Shown here: piece after piece, positions 42,520-50,527 of the stretch | Numbering within the stretch: the stretch's first letter is position 1 | Layout of the letters: each line of letters starts with the position of its first letter | From: an uncultured Oscillospiraceae bacterium | GTDB taxonomy: Bacteria > Bacillota > Clostridia > Oscillospirales > Oscillospiraceae | Direction: 5' to 3' | Assembly: GCA_934597535.1 (NCBI GenBank) | Contig: CAKTRT010000003.1 | Coordinates: forward strand, 1 to 64,000 | Length of the DNA: 64,000 nt | Program-made: the position numbers and the translations under genes | The notes under the pieces: model-generated | The model's input: the letters and a program-made list of their open reading frames with translations, nothing else | The model's database searches: none | What the model was told of the DNA's origin: nothing

Positions 42520-43545
42520 ATGAAACAGCAACTGGAAGCGATCCGCAAGACGGCGCTCGATGCGATCTCCAACGCCGGCAAGGCAGAGGAACTCGAAGCG
42601 CTGCGTGTCCGCTACCTTGGCAAAAAAGGTGAGCTGACCGCCGTTTTGAAGCAGATGGGCAAGCTCAGCGCCGAGGAGCGTCCCGTGATCGGGCAGCTCG
42701 CCAACGACGTGCGCGCCAAGCTTGAAGCGGACATTGAGGAAAAGGCGAAGGAACTTTCCGACAAGGCTATGGAGCTCAAGCTCAAGTCCGAGGCCGTGGA
42801 CGTCACGATCCCCGGCAAGCAGGAGAAGATCGGCGTGAAGCACCCGATGTATCAGGTGCTCGACGAGATCAAGGACATTTTCGTCGGCATGGGCTTTGAG
42901 ATCCTCGAGGACCGCGAGGTCGAGCTTGCCGAGTACAACTTCACGAAGCTCAACGTGGAAGAGGGCCACCCCGCCCGCGAGTGGAGCGACACGTTCTATT
43001 TCACCGAGGACAGCTCGATCCTGCTGCGCACGCAGACCTCTCCCATGCAGATCCACGCGATGGAGACGCGCGAGCTGCCCATCCGCATCCTTGCTCCCGG
43101 CCGCGTGTACCGCAAGGATGAGGTGGACGCCACGCATTCGCCGATGTTCCACCAGATCGAAGGCATGGCTATCGACAAGGGGATCACGATGGCAGACCTC
43201 AAGGGGACGCTCAACGAGGTCGTGCGCCAGCTCTACGGCGAGCACACCGTCACGCGCTTCCGCCCCCATCACTTTCCGTTTACCGAGCCGAGCTGCGAAA
43301 TGGACATCCAGTGCCACAAGTGTCACGGCGCGGGCTGCCCCACCTGCAAGGGCGAGGGCTGGATCGAGGTGCTCGGCGCCGGCATGATCCACCCGAAAGT
43401 GCTCGAGGGCTGCGGCATCGACTCCACGGTCTATTCCGGCTGGGCGTTCGGCATGGGTCTTGAGCGCATGGCCCTTGGACACTTCAAGATCAGCGACCTG
43501 CGCTTGATCTTTGAGAACGATGTCCGCTTCCTGGAGCAGTTTTAA
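42520..43545 (+). CDS. pheS: Phenylalanyl-tRNA synthetase alpha subunit
   Basis: The 341-residue protein has an N-terminal helical domain (about 1-85) and the class II catalytic core: motif 2 with APGRVYRKDEVDATHSPMFHQ, the HHFPFTEPSCEMD segment, and motif 3 GWAFGMGLERMA. A CxxC-CxxC-like insertion (CHKCHGAGCPTC) in the core could bind zinc, as in several Firmicutes PheS. AAAAGGAG precedes the ATG. It is the first gene after the Phe T-box. Confidence 0.96.
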   Translation: MKQQLEAIRKTALDAISNAGKAEELEALRVRYLGKKGELTAVLKQMGKLSAEERPVIGQLANDVRAKLEADIEEKAKELSDKAMELKLKSEAVDVTIPGKQEKIGVKHPMYQVLDEIKDIFVGMGFEILEDREVELAEYNFTKLNVEEGHPAREWSDTFYFTEDSSILLRTQTSPMQIHAMETRELPIRILAPGRVYRKDEVDATHSPMFHQIEGMAIDKGITMADLKGTLNEVVRQLYGEHTVTRFRPHHFPFTEPSCEMDIQCHKCHGAGCPTCKGEGWIEVLGAGMIHPKVLEGCGIDSTVYSGWAFGMGLERMALGHFKISDLRLIFENDVRFLEQF

Positions 43546-43562
43546 AAAGGAGGGCTGAAAGA

Positions 43563-46250
43563 ATGATTTTAAGCAGAAATTGGCTCAACGAATTCGTTGA
43601 CCTCAAGGATATCACCGATAAGGAATTCAACGATGAGATGACGCTCTCCGGCTCGAAGGTCGAGACCATCGAGCGCCCCGATGAAAATCTCAAGAATGTG
43701 GTCGTCGGCAAAATTCTTGAGATGAAGCGCCATAAGAACTCCGACCACATGTGGGTCTGCCAGATCGATGTCGGTCAGGCTGAACCCGTGCAGATCGTCA
43801 CGGGCGCATGGAATGTTCACGTGGGCGATTATGTGCCCGCGGCGCTTTCCGGCGCGCTGCTGCCGAATGGCGCGAAGATCGAAAAGGGCGAGCTGCGCGG
43901 CGTGGAATCCAATGGCATGCTCTGCTCGCTCAGGGAACTCGGCATGACGGCGGAGCACGACTTCCCTTATGCCGTGATCACGCCCGCAGCTATCCTGAAC
44001 GACTATCATCCCATCGACCCCGCCAAGCCCTCCATCCCAGCCGGCATCAAGCCCGGCGACAAGGTCTACGGCCCTGTGCTCTGCGGCCGCGTTGAGGCGG
44101 TGGAGCGCACCGACAGCGGCTACAACGTTAGCGTGAATGACGGCACGGCCACCCGTGCGACGAAGACTGCTTGCTCGAACCTCCACGAGGGTGACCTCGT
44201 CGCGTACAACACGAAGAGCGACACGATCTGCACGCTCGAAGACCTGCACGCCGAGCAGAAGGAATTCCCCCACTGTATCGCCGACGGCATCTTCATCCTG
44301 CGCGAAGAGGACGCCGAGCCGGGCCTCGATATGGCGCACATCCTCGGCCTTGACGATTCTATCGTCGAGTTCGAGATCACGCCGAACCGCCCCGACTGCC
44401 TTTCCGTCATCGGTCTTGCCCGCGAAGCGAGCGCGACGTTCCATCGTTCCCTCAAGCTGCATGAGCCCGAGCCGCACGGCTGCGGCGGCAGCATCGCAGA
44501 GCTCGTCGATATCGACATTGAGGACGGCGACCTCTGCCCGCGCTACACCGCGCGCATGGTGAAAAACGTCAAGATCGCGCCGTCCCCGCGCTGGATGCGC
44601 GAGAGACTGCGCAACAGCGGTGTGCGCCCCATCAACAACATCGTCGATATCACGAACTATGTGATGCTCGAATACGGCCAGCCGATGCACGCCTTTGACT
44701 TCAGCTGCGTCGAAGGCGGCCACATCATCGTGCGCACCGCGCGCGAGGGCGAGACCATCCAGACGCTCGACGGCAACGAGCGCAAGCTGACGCCGAACAT
44801 GCTCTGCATCTGCGACGAGCACAAGCCCGTCTGCGTCGCGGGCGTCATGGGCGGCGCGAACAGCGAGATCGTCGGCGACACGGCGATGGTGCTCTTTGAG
44901 TCCGCTAACTTCAACGGCGTTTCCGTGCGCCGCACGGCCAGCGCCCTCGGCATGCGCACCGACGCCTCCTCCCGCTATGAAAAGGGCCTCGACATGATGA
45001 ACACCATCAAGGCCGTCGAGCGCGCCTGCGAGCTCGTGGAGATGCTCGGCTGCGGCGAGGTCGTGGACGGCGTGATGGATGTGGTCGCCAAGGAAAAGGC
45101 TCCCACGGTCGTCAAGCTCGAGCCGGACAAGATCAACGCTCTGCTCGGCACCGACCTTGAGGAAGACCTGATGCGCGAGATTCTTGTTTCTCTCGGTTTC
45201 CTTCTGAACGGCGATGATATCTACGTGCCGTCCTGGCGCGGTGACGTTGAGCACTACAGTGACATTGCCGAAGAGGTCGCACGCTTCTACGGCTATAATA
45301 AAATTCCCTGCACGCTCATGCGCGGCGAGACCACGCGCGGCGGTTTTTCCGAGCAGCAGCGCTTCGACCGTGCCATCGGCGGCGCTGTGCGCGCGCTGGG
45401 CTACGATGAGATCATCACGTACTCGTTCATCAGCCCGGCGTATTACGATAAGATCCGTATGCCGGAGGACTCCCCGCTGCGCAACTCTCTGAAGATCCTC
45501 AACCCGCTGGGCGAGGACACCTCCATCATGCGCACGACCATCCTGCCGAGTATGCTTGAGATCATTGCGCGCAACTACAGCTACCGCAATAAAGCAGCGC
45601 GCCTCTACGAGCTTGGCAAGATCTATCTGCCGCGCGAGGACGGCTTGGCCGATGAGCCGAAGTACCTTTCCCTTGGCGCTTACGGCGACGGCGTGGACTT
45701 CTTCTCCTTCAAGGGCGGCATCGAGACGCTGCTGCACGAGCTGCGCATCACGGACGTCAAGTACGTTGCCTGCACCGATAACGCCTCCTACCACCCGGGC
45801 CGCTGCGCGAAGGTGTACGCGGGCGAGACGTATCTCGGTGTGTTCGGTCAGATCCACCCGCTCGTCGCGGCGAACTACGGCATGGACACCGAGGTCTACG
45901 CCGCCGAGCTGAGTTTCGATGCGATGTATGAAAAGCGCGGCGGCATCCCTGTTTATCAGCCGCTGCCGAAGTTCCCCGCCGTCACGCGCGACATCGCGGT
46001 CGTGTGCGACGAGGCCGTCACGGTCGGCGCGCTTGAGGAGAGCATCCGCCGCGGCGCGAAGGGACTTTTGAAAGAGGTCACGTTGTTCGATATTTACCGC
46101 GGTCCGGGCGTGGCTGCCGGCAAAAAGAGCGTTGCGTTCAATCTGGTGCTGCGCGCGGACGACCGCAGCCTGACCGGCGAAGAAGCGGACGAAGACGTGC
46201 AGTCCATCCTGAGCGCCCTTGAGGCCGACTACAACGCGGTGCTCCGTTGA
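43563..46250 (+). CDS. pheT: Phenylalanyl-tRNA synthetase beta subunit, with an extra internal segment
   Basis: The beta subunit carries the tRNA-binding, editing and anticodon-binding domains. Seen in order: the EMAP-like tRNA-binding domain (about 40-150), B3/B4 editing domain, B5 domain, core, and the C-terminal ferredoxin-like anticodon domain from about residue 800 (LPKFPAVTRDIAVV). It is 895 residues long against about 800 usually. The surplus of about 95 residues lies between DFPY at about 133-136 and EFPHCIADGIFIL, in the linker after the tRNA-binding domain, and includes a TATRATKTACSNLHEGD stretch. Confidence 0.95.
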   Translation: MILSRNWLNEFVDLKDITDKEFNDEMTLSGSKVETIERPDENLKNVVVGKILEMKRHKNSDHMWVCQIDVGQAEPVQIVTGAWNVHVGDYVPAALSGALLPNGAKIEKGELRGVESNGMLCSLRELGMTAEHDFPYAVITPAAILNDYHPIDPAKPSIPAGIKPGDKVYGPVLCGRVEAVERTDSGYNVSVNDGTATRATKTACSNLHEGDLVAYNTKSDTICTLEDLHAEQKEFPHCIADGIFILREEDAEPGLDMAHILGLDDSIVEFEITPNRPDCLSVIGLAREASATFHRSLKLHEPEPHGCGGSIAELVDIDIEDGDLCPRYTARMVKNVKIAPSPRWMRERLRNSGVRPINNIVDITNYVMLEYGQPMHAFDFSCVEGGHIIVRTAREGETIQTLDGNERKLTPNMLCICDEHKPVCVAGVMGGANSEIVGDTAMVLFESANFNGVSVRRTASALGMRTDASSRYEKGLDMMNTIKAVERACELVEMLGCGEVVDGVMDVVAKEKAPTVVKLEPDKINALLGTDLEEDLMREILVSLGFLLNGDDIYVPSWRGDVEHYSDIAEEVARFYGYNKIPCTLMRGETTRGGFSEQQRFDRAIGGAVRALGYDEIITYSFISPAYYDKIRMPEDSPLRNSLKILNPLGEDTSIMRTTILPSMLEIIARNYSYRNKAARLYELGKIYLPREDGLADEPKYLSLGAYGDGVDFFSFKGGIETLLHELRITDVKYVACTDNASYHPGRCAKVYAGETYLGVFGQIHPLVAANYGMDTEVYAAELSFDAMYEKRGGIPVYQPLPKFPAVTRDIAVVCDEAVTVGALEESIRRGAKGLLKEVTLFDIYRGPGVAAGKKSVAFNLVLRADDRSLTGEEADEDVQSILSALEADYNAVLR

Positions 46251-46267
46251 GAATTCTTTAAGGAAAC

Positions 46268-46286
46268 ATTACGATTTGGTTACAGT
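46268..46286 (+). repeat. 19-bp GTTAC direct-repeat element upstream of ireB
   Basis: ATTACGATTTGGTTACAGT matches at 15 of 19 positions the element GTTACAAATTGGTTACAGG found before the 97-residue gene. Its half-sites TTAC/GTTAC are 11 bp apart. It lies upstream of the ireB promoter, where an activator could bind. Confidence 0.45.
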
Positions 46287-46299
46287 TGACAGCGCTCCC

Positions 46300-46328
46300 T
46301 TTACTTTTTGAAATTGCGTTGCTATACT
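46300..46328 (+). promoter_or_regulatory. Sigma-A promoter of ireB
   Basis: TTTACT (46,300-46,305), 17-bp spacer, TATACT (46,323-46,328). The weak -35 box fits a promoter that needs an activator, perhaps at the element just upstream. Confidence 0.5.
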
Positions 46329-46355
46329 GTGTGCATGGAAAGGAGGGATCCAGAC

Positions 46356-46601
46356 ATGGAAGAATTCACCCGAAAATTTAATGTGGCGCAGGAAAAGGAC
46401 GCGGAGATCCGGCATATCCTCACAACGGTCTATGCCGCGCTGGAGGACAAGGGCTATAACCCGATCAATCAGATCGTGGGCTATATCCTGTCTGAAGATC
46501 CCACCTATATCACCAACCACAACAATGCGCGCACGCTGATCCGCAAGCTCGACCGCGATGAGCTGCTGCAGACGCTCGTGCGCAGCTACCTCGGGAAATA
46601 A
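46356..46601 (+). CDS. ireB: IreB family regulatory phosphoprotein
   Basis: The 81-residue protein is a full-length IreB (UPF0297/YrzL): [39 protein letters not shown] and [20 protein letters not shown] are all hallmark segments. In enterococci IreB is phosphorylated by the Ser/Thr kinase IreK and influences cephalosporin resistance. The usual neighbours ruvX/yqgF and DUF1292 genes are not here; the next gene is an unknown 97-residue protein. AGGAGGGA precedes the ATG. Confidence 0.95.
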   Translation: MEEFTRKFNVAQEKDAEIRHILTTVYAALEDKGYNPINQIVGYILSEDPTYITNHNNARTLIRKLDRDELLQTLVRSYLGK

Positions 46602-46625
46602 ATTCCCGTCTCACTTCTCGATTTT

Positions 46626-46662
46626 GATCCCCTGAGGGCCGAAAAAAGGCTCTCGGGGGATC
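46626..46662 (+). terminator. Intrinsic terminator after ireB
   Basis: A 15-bp stem with one or two mismatches (GATCCCCTGAGGGCC against its complement) and a GAAAAAA loop ends in TTTATTTT. Confidence 0.85.
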
Positions 46663-46688
46663 TTTATTTTCTTTTCGCGCCGCTTTGG

Positions 46689-46717
46689 TTGACAAGGGGG
46701 ACGAAAAATGCTATACT
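46689..46717 (+). promoter_or_regulatory. Sigma-A promoter of the 97-residue gene
   Basis: TTGACA (46,689-46,694), 17-bp spacer, TATACT (46,712-46,717). Transcription would start at about 46,724, right at the GTTACA repeats. Confidence 0.75.
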
Positions 46718-46724
46718 GCAAAAA

Positions 46725-46762
46725 GTTACAAAACGGTTACAAAGTTACAAATTGGTTACAGG
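46725..46762 (+). repeat. Two tandem 19-bp elements made of four GTTACA half-sites
   Basis: GTTACAAAACGGTTACAAA (46,725-46,743) is followed directly by GTTACAAATTGGTTACAGG (46,744-46,762). The four GTTACA copies start at 46,725, 46,736, 46,744 and 46,755. They cover the presumed transcription start and leader of the 97-residue gene, so a bound protein would repress. Spacing of 11 bp within each element is that of OmpR/PhoB-type direct repeats. Confidence 0.6.
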
Positions 46763-46786
46763 CTTATAAAGTTAGGAGTGGATCAA

Positions 46787-47080
46787 ATGGCAGAAGCAAC
46801 ACAGGGCCTTATGTACCGCGACCACCCGCTGCGCCGTGTGGATAATCTTATTTACTACGGTTCGATGGCGGATAAATATATCGTGATGATGCAGGTGCTC
46901 GATACTGAGCCGCTCAAGGATATCACGCTGGCAAAGCGCGTATCCATCCAGCTGCAGCTGACGGACGCCAACCTTCGTTCGCGTGACCGCGTGGTGCGTT
47001 CAACGGAGAAGGGGAGTCTCGGTGAGGCGATGGAGTTTGCCTCCATTTGGCTTGAACGCGCCCTCAGCGGCAAGATGTGA
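46787..47080 (+). CDS. Uncharacterised 97-residue protein
   Basis: The ATG at 46,787 follows TTAGGAG. I do not recognise the family. The sequence has no signal peptide or membrane segment. It reads like a small alpha/beta protein: a hydrophobic strand (KYIVMMQVLDT), a second strand (KRVSIQLQLTDAN), a basic turn and an amphipathic C-terminal helix (GEAMEFASIWLERALSG). It has a strong promoter with a repeat array over its leader and precedes an NlpC/P60 gene by 54 bp. Confidence 0.75.
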   Translation: MAEATQGLMYRDHPLRRVDNLIYYGSMADKYIVMMQVLDTEPLKDITLAKRVSIQLQLTDANLRSRDRVVRSTEKGSLGEAMEFASIWLERALSGKM

Positions 47081-47134
47081 GCTGAACGGCCGGATACAGA
47101 CACCCATCTTTTCACGAAAGGAAATGACCACACG

Positions 47135-47956
47135 ATGAGAATTCACTCAAGATGTCTTTCCGCGCTGCTTTCCTGCGCGCTTTCCGTCAGCCTTCTGGCG
47201 CCGATGACGCCTGCCAGAGCAGCGTCGGACGGCTCGATCCGCGATCTGGTTGACCGCGTGACGGTGCTGACGGAGTCCGTGCAGGCAGAGCCGGCGGACG
47301 ATGCCGCGCTGGCGGAGCTGGATGAGATGCAGGCCACTCTGGAAGAGGCGGCCGACGCGGGAGAGGATACCTCTGTCACCGAAACGGTCACGATGATCGT
47401 CACAGGCGGCACGATCAATGTGCGCACCGGCCCGGGGACGGGCTATGACAGGATCACACAGGTCAAGACCGGCAAGCAGGTCGAGGTCATCGGCGAAACG
47501 GACGGCTGGTATCAGATCGCGTTCGACTCCACGACCGGTTGGCTGCTGGGCGAATATCTCCGCGACCCCGCGGATATCGACGGCTCTGTCGGCGCGCAGA
47601 TCGTGGAGATGGCAAAGACGTTCCTCGGCACGCGCTACCGCTCCGGCGGTTCGTCGCCCAATGGGTTCGACTGTTCGGGCTTTACGCTCTACCTCTACGC
47701 CAAGTTCGGCTATTCGCTGCCGCATTCGGCTACTGCCCAGTATAAGAACTGCGGCTATGCCGTCTCCAAGTCTGAGCTTCAGCCCGGCGATCTGGTGTTC
47801 TTCTCGGATTCCTCTCATGCCATCGGGCATGTGGGCATTTACATCGGCGACGGTCAGATCATCCATGCGCGCTACAGCGTCGGCAAGGTGACGATCGACA
47901 GCCTTTCCACCAGTTACTACACCAACCGCTATGTCGGTGCAAAGCGCATCGTGTGA
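47135..47956 (+). CDS. Secreted NlpC/P60 peptidoglycan endopeptidase with SH3b domain
   Basis: The 273-residue protein has a signal peptide ending at about residue 29 (PARA), a short helical region, an SH3b cell-wall-binding domain (about 88-142, INVRTGPGTGYDRITQV) and a C40 NlpC/P60 domain (about 152-273). The catalytic residues are Cys180 in GFDCSGF, His232 in GHVGIYIG and His244 in IIHARYS. Such enzymes cut D-Glu-meso-DAP or similar stem-peptide bonds. AAAGGAAA precedes the ATG. Confidence 0.92.
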   Translation: MRIHSRCLSALLSCALSVSLLAPMTPARAASDGSIRDLVDRVTVLTESVQAEPADDAALAELDEMQATLEEAADAGEDTSVTETVTMIVTGGTINVRTGPGTGYDRITQVKTGKQVEVIGETDGWYQIAFDSTTGWLLGEYLRDPADIDGSVGAQIVEMAKTFLGTRYRSGGSSPNGFDCSGFTLYLYAKFGYSLPHSATAQYKNCGYAVSKSELQPGDLVFFSDSSHAIGHVGIYIGDGQIIHARYSVGKVTIDSLSTSYYTNRYVGAKRIV

Positions 47957-47978
47957 CCGGCGGGACATATTAAGCGTG

Positions 47979-48012
47979 AAAAACCCGGAAAGCCGCGGCT
48001 TTCCGGGTTTTT
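47979..48012. terminator. Bidirectional terminator between the NlpC/P60 and trmD genes
   Basis: A perfect 34-bp palindrome starting AAAAACCCGGAAAG and ending in TTTTT serves the two converging genes. Confidence 0.9.
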
Positions 48013-48015
48013 ATG

Positions 48016-48807
48016 TTATTTGTCGGCTTTGGCGTCATGCTCCGCCTGCCGGACAGCTTCCGCCTCGGCTTTGGCTTCGGCAAGCACCTTTTTCTCGCTT
48101 TTTGTTTTGAGCTGTGACTCGTCAAACCGCGCCCACAGATCCGGACGGCGCAGCATTGTACGTTTGTAGCTCTCCTTTTTGCGCCATTTGGCCACGTTTT
48201 CGTGGTGGCCGGAGAGCAGCACGTCCGGCACACGGCGGCCGTGCCATTCGTCGGGGCGGGAATACTGCGGATACTCCAGAAGCCCCGCCCAGTGGGACTC
48301 CTCAGTGAAGCACTCCTCCTCAGGCAGCACGCCCGGCACCATGCGGCAGATCGCGTCCGTTACGGCCATGGCAGGAATTTCACCGCCTGTGACGACAAAG
48401 TCACCCATCGAAAGCTCTTCATCCACGCACTCGTCGATAAAGCGCTGGTCGATACCCTCGTAGTGGCCGCAGACTAAAATGATGTGGTCGTAGAGCTCCT
48501 TCAGCTCACGTGCAACTGCCTGCGTGAACGTACGTCCGCAGGGGGAGAGATAGATGGTGTGACCGCAGCTGCCCGCCTCCTCGCACACGTGCGCCCAGCA
48601 GCGGTATAAGGGATCAGCCTGCATCACCGCGCCGCGCCCGCCGCCATAGGGATAGTCGTCGACCTGCATTTGCTTGTTCGTTGTGTAGTCGCGGATCTGG
48701 TGCGTCTTGATCGTGATATAGCCGCGCTCCTGCGCGCGGCCGAGAATGCTTACGTTCATCATCGCATCGACCGAGGCGGGGAAGAGGGTCAAAATGTCAA
48801 TCCTCAT
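48016..48807 (-). CDS. trmD: tRNA (guanosine(37)-N1)-methyltransferase
   Basis: The 263-residue SPOUT enzyme has MRIDILTLFPASVDAMM, the DDYPYGGGRGAVMQADPLY loop and the trefoil-knot motifs LSPCGRTFTQ, ILVCGHYEGIDQRF and the EELSMGDFVVTGGEIPAM segment, all typical of TrmD. It methylates G37 in tRNAs reading CNN and CGG codons. The C-terminal tail of about 25 residues is Lys/Ala/Glu-rich and longer than usual. Its start overlaps the end of rimM by 11 bases. Confidence 0.95.
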   Translation of the reverse strand: MRIDILTLFPASVDAMMNVSILGRAQERGYITIKTHQIRDYTTNKQMQVDDYPYGGGRGAVMQADPLYRCWAHVCEEAGSCGHTIYLSPCGRTFTQAVARELKELYDHIILVCGHYEGIDQRFIDECVDEELSMGDFVVTGGEIPAMAVTDAICRMVPGVLPEEECFTEESHWAGLLEYPQYSRPDEWHGRRVPDVLLSGHHENVAKWRKKESYKRTMLRRPDLWARFDESQLKTKSEKKVLAEAKAEAEAVRQAEHDAKADK

Positions 48808-49345
48808 CGGTCTCCAGCCCTTCCATCATGCGCACAGTGACCTCGCGCTTTTCCTCATCGACGTCCGTGATGAACACATCCTGCACCGCAGGGATGAGAT
48901 AGCTTTTCTCCGATCCCTTGACCCTGTAGAGCTTGTGGGCAGGATAGGTCAGCACCTCCGTCACAGTGCCGACATAGGTGTGCGGAAAATAGTTGTAGAC
49001 GTTCATGCCGACGATCTCAGCGTCAAAATGCTCATTCCTATCCAGCACCACGTCCGCGCGGCGGATGGAGAGCACCTTGCGTTTGAGCGCGGCGGCGGCG
49101 TCCATGTCGTCGATCTCCGGGAGCTTCATGAGTACCATGTCGCCCTGCACGCGCTTGCCCGTCGGGCGGAACGGCGCGCCGTCCATAAAAAAGGTCTTAA
49201 AGCTGCACAGCCGTTCCGGCGTCACATCCCACGGCTGCACCTTGACCTCGCCGCGCACACCGTGCGTATTCACGATCTGCCCGACCTCGATATATTCCGG
49301 TCGCGCGCTGGGCGGCGGCGTCTCCTTTTTGGAAAAAAGACCCAT
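48797..49345 (-). CDS. rimM: Ribosome maturation factor RimM
   Basis: The 182-residue protein has the RimM N-terminal barrel (EYIEVGQIVNTHGVRGEVKV, VTPERLCSFKTFFMD) and the PRC-barrel half (NVYNYFPHTYVGTVTEVL, LIPAVQDVFITDVD). It assists maturation of the 30S head. It normally lies between rpsP-khpA and trmD. Here rimM-trmD is an isolated leftward pair while rpsP-khpA is at 56.0 kb on the other strand. Confidence 0.93.
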   Translation of the reverse strand: MGLFSKKETPPPSARPEYIEVGQIVNTHGVRGEVKVQPWDVTPERLCSFKTFFMDGAPFRPTGKRVQGDMVLMKLPEIDDMDAAAALKRKVLSIRRADVVLDRNEHFDAEIVGMNVYNYFPHTYVGTVTEVLTYPAHKLYRVKGSEKSYLIPAVQDVFITDVDEEKREVTVRMMEGLETDED

Positions 49346-49415
49346 GCGTCATTCTCCTTTGCATTCATTCTATTGCTTTAAGTATAGCGGAATCTGCGGC
49401 CGATGGCAAGAGAAA

Positions 49416-49441
49416 AAGCGGCAGGGACAACCCTGCCGCTT
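49416..49441 (-). terminator. Intrinsic terminator after the MocR-like gene
   Basis: AAGCGGCAGGG pairs with CCCTGCCGCTT over an ACAA loop; read on the minus strand it ends in TTTTTCTC. Confidence 0.85.
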
Positions 49442-49447
49442 CCGGAT

Positions 49448-50527
49448 TCACTGCTTTCTGCGCCGGCGGCGGATGCGGTTGATGTGGCGCTCAAAATCGC
49501 CGCTGCCGATGAGTTCTGCAAGCACGTACTGCTCAAAGACCGGCACAGAGCAAGAGTAGAAGCCGACCTCGCGCTGAAACTGCTCGCTGAGCGCGGGCGG
49601 CAGCACCATGTAGCCGGCGCGCATCGAGGGCGCGATGGTCTTGGAAAAGGTGTTCATATAGATGACGGAGCGCTCCGGTTCCAGAGCAAAGAGAGTGTCC
49701 TCGCTTTTGGATGAGACGCTGAATTCCGAGTCGAAGTCATCCTCAACGATATAGCCGCCGCGCTCCGCTGCCCAGCGGATGTACTCGCTGCGCTTGCCTG
49801 CGCTTGCGGTCACACTGCTTGGAAAGCTGTGGAACGGCGTGACATGCAGTACCGTAGCTTTTGCGCGCGCCAGCTCGTCGGAACGGATCCCGTCACTGCC
49901 GAGGCGCAGCATCTCGCACTGCACTCCGTGTGCCTGATAGACCCTTCGGATCTTGTCGTATGATGGATCCTCCAGTGCAAAGATACGTTCGCGCCCCAGC
50001 AGCTGCACGATCAATCCGTAGAGATACTCCGCGCCGGAGCCGATGACGATCTGCCCCGGACGGACGCTGATGCCGCGCGAACGGAAAAGGTAGGCTGCAA
50101 TGGCGCCGCGCAGCTCGGCGCAGCCGTTATTCGGCGACTTGACGAGGATGCTCTCGCCATATTCGCTGAGCACACGCCGCATCGTTTTGGCGAGCGAGGG
50201 AAAGGGAAATTCATCCTCCGTGCCGTGTGCGGCGCTCTGGCGGTGCACAGTTTCCGATTCAGAGACGGGGAAGCAGTCCTGCGCGGCAAAGCTCACAAAA
50301 AAGCCGCTGCGCTCGCGGGGCTCAAGATATCCCTCGTCGCACAGAATGGCCAGCGCGTGCTCCGCGGTGATGACGCTTACGCCTGTTTCAGCGGCGATGA
50401 GACGCTTGCTGGGCAGCTTCGTCCCCAGCGGATATACGCCGGCGACGATGTCGCGCCGCAGCTGATGATAGAGCTGCAGATAGGCGCGCTGTGCAGAGGA
50501 GCGGTCAACATAATAGCGCAGCATCAT
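49448..50527 (-). CDS. MocR-like regulator (GntR HTH plus aminotransferase fold), C-terminally short
   Basis: The ATG at 50,527 overlaps the lgt stop (ATGA) and has AGGAG upstream. Residues 1-75 are a GntR helix-turn-helix (YLQLYHQLRRDIVAGVYPLG, SKRLIAAETGVSVITAEHAL). The rest is a fold-type I aminotransferase domain with IGSGAEYLYGL, EDPSYDKIRRVY and the PLP lysine in NTFSKTIAPSMRAGYM. The protein stops at HINRIRRRRRKQ after 359 residues, whereas MocR proteins of this type run on for about 90 more, through the small C-terminal domain. It may be truncated or a degraded gene. Confidence 0.8.
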   Translation of the reverse strand: MMLRYYVDRSSAQRAYLQLYHQLRRDIVAGVYPLGTKLPSKRLIAAETGVSVITAEHALAILCDEGYLEPRERSGFFVSFAAQDCFPVSESETVHRQSAAHGTEDEFPFPSLAKTMRRVLSEYGESILVKSPNNGCAELRGAIAAYLFRSRGISVRPGQIVIGSGAEYLYGLIVQLLGRERIFALEDPSYDKIRRVYQAHGVQCEMLRLGSDGIRSDELARAKATVLHVTPFHSFPSSVTASAGKRSEYIRWAAERGGYIVEDDFDSEFSVSSKSEDTLFALEPERSVIYMNTFSKTIAPSMRAGYMVLPPALSEQFQREVGFYSCSVPVFEQYVLAELIGSGDFERHINRIRRRRRKQ

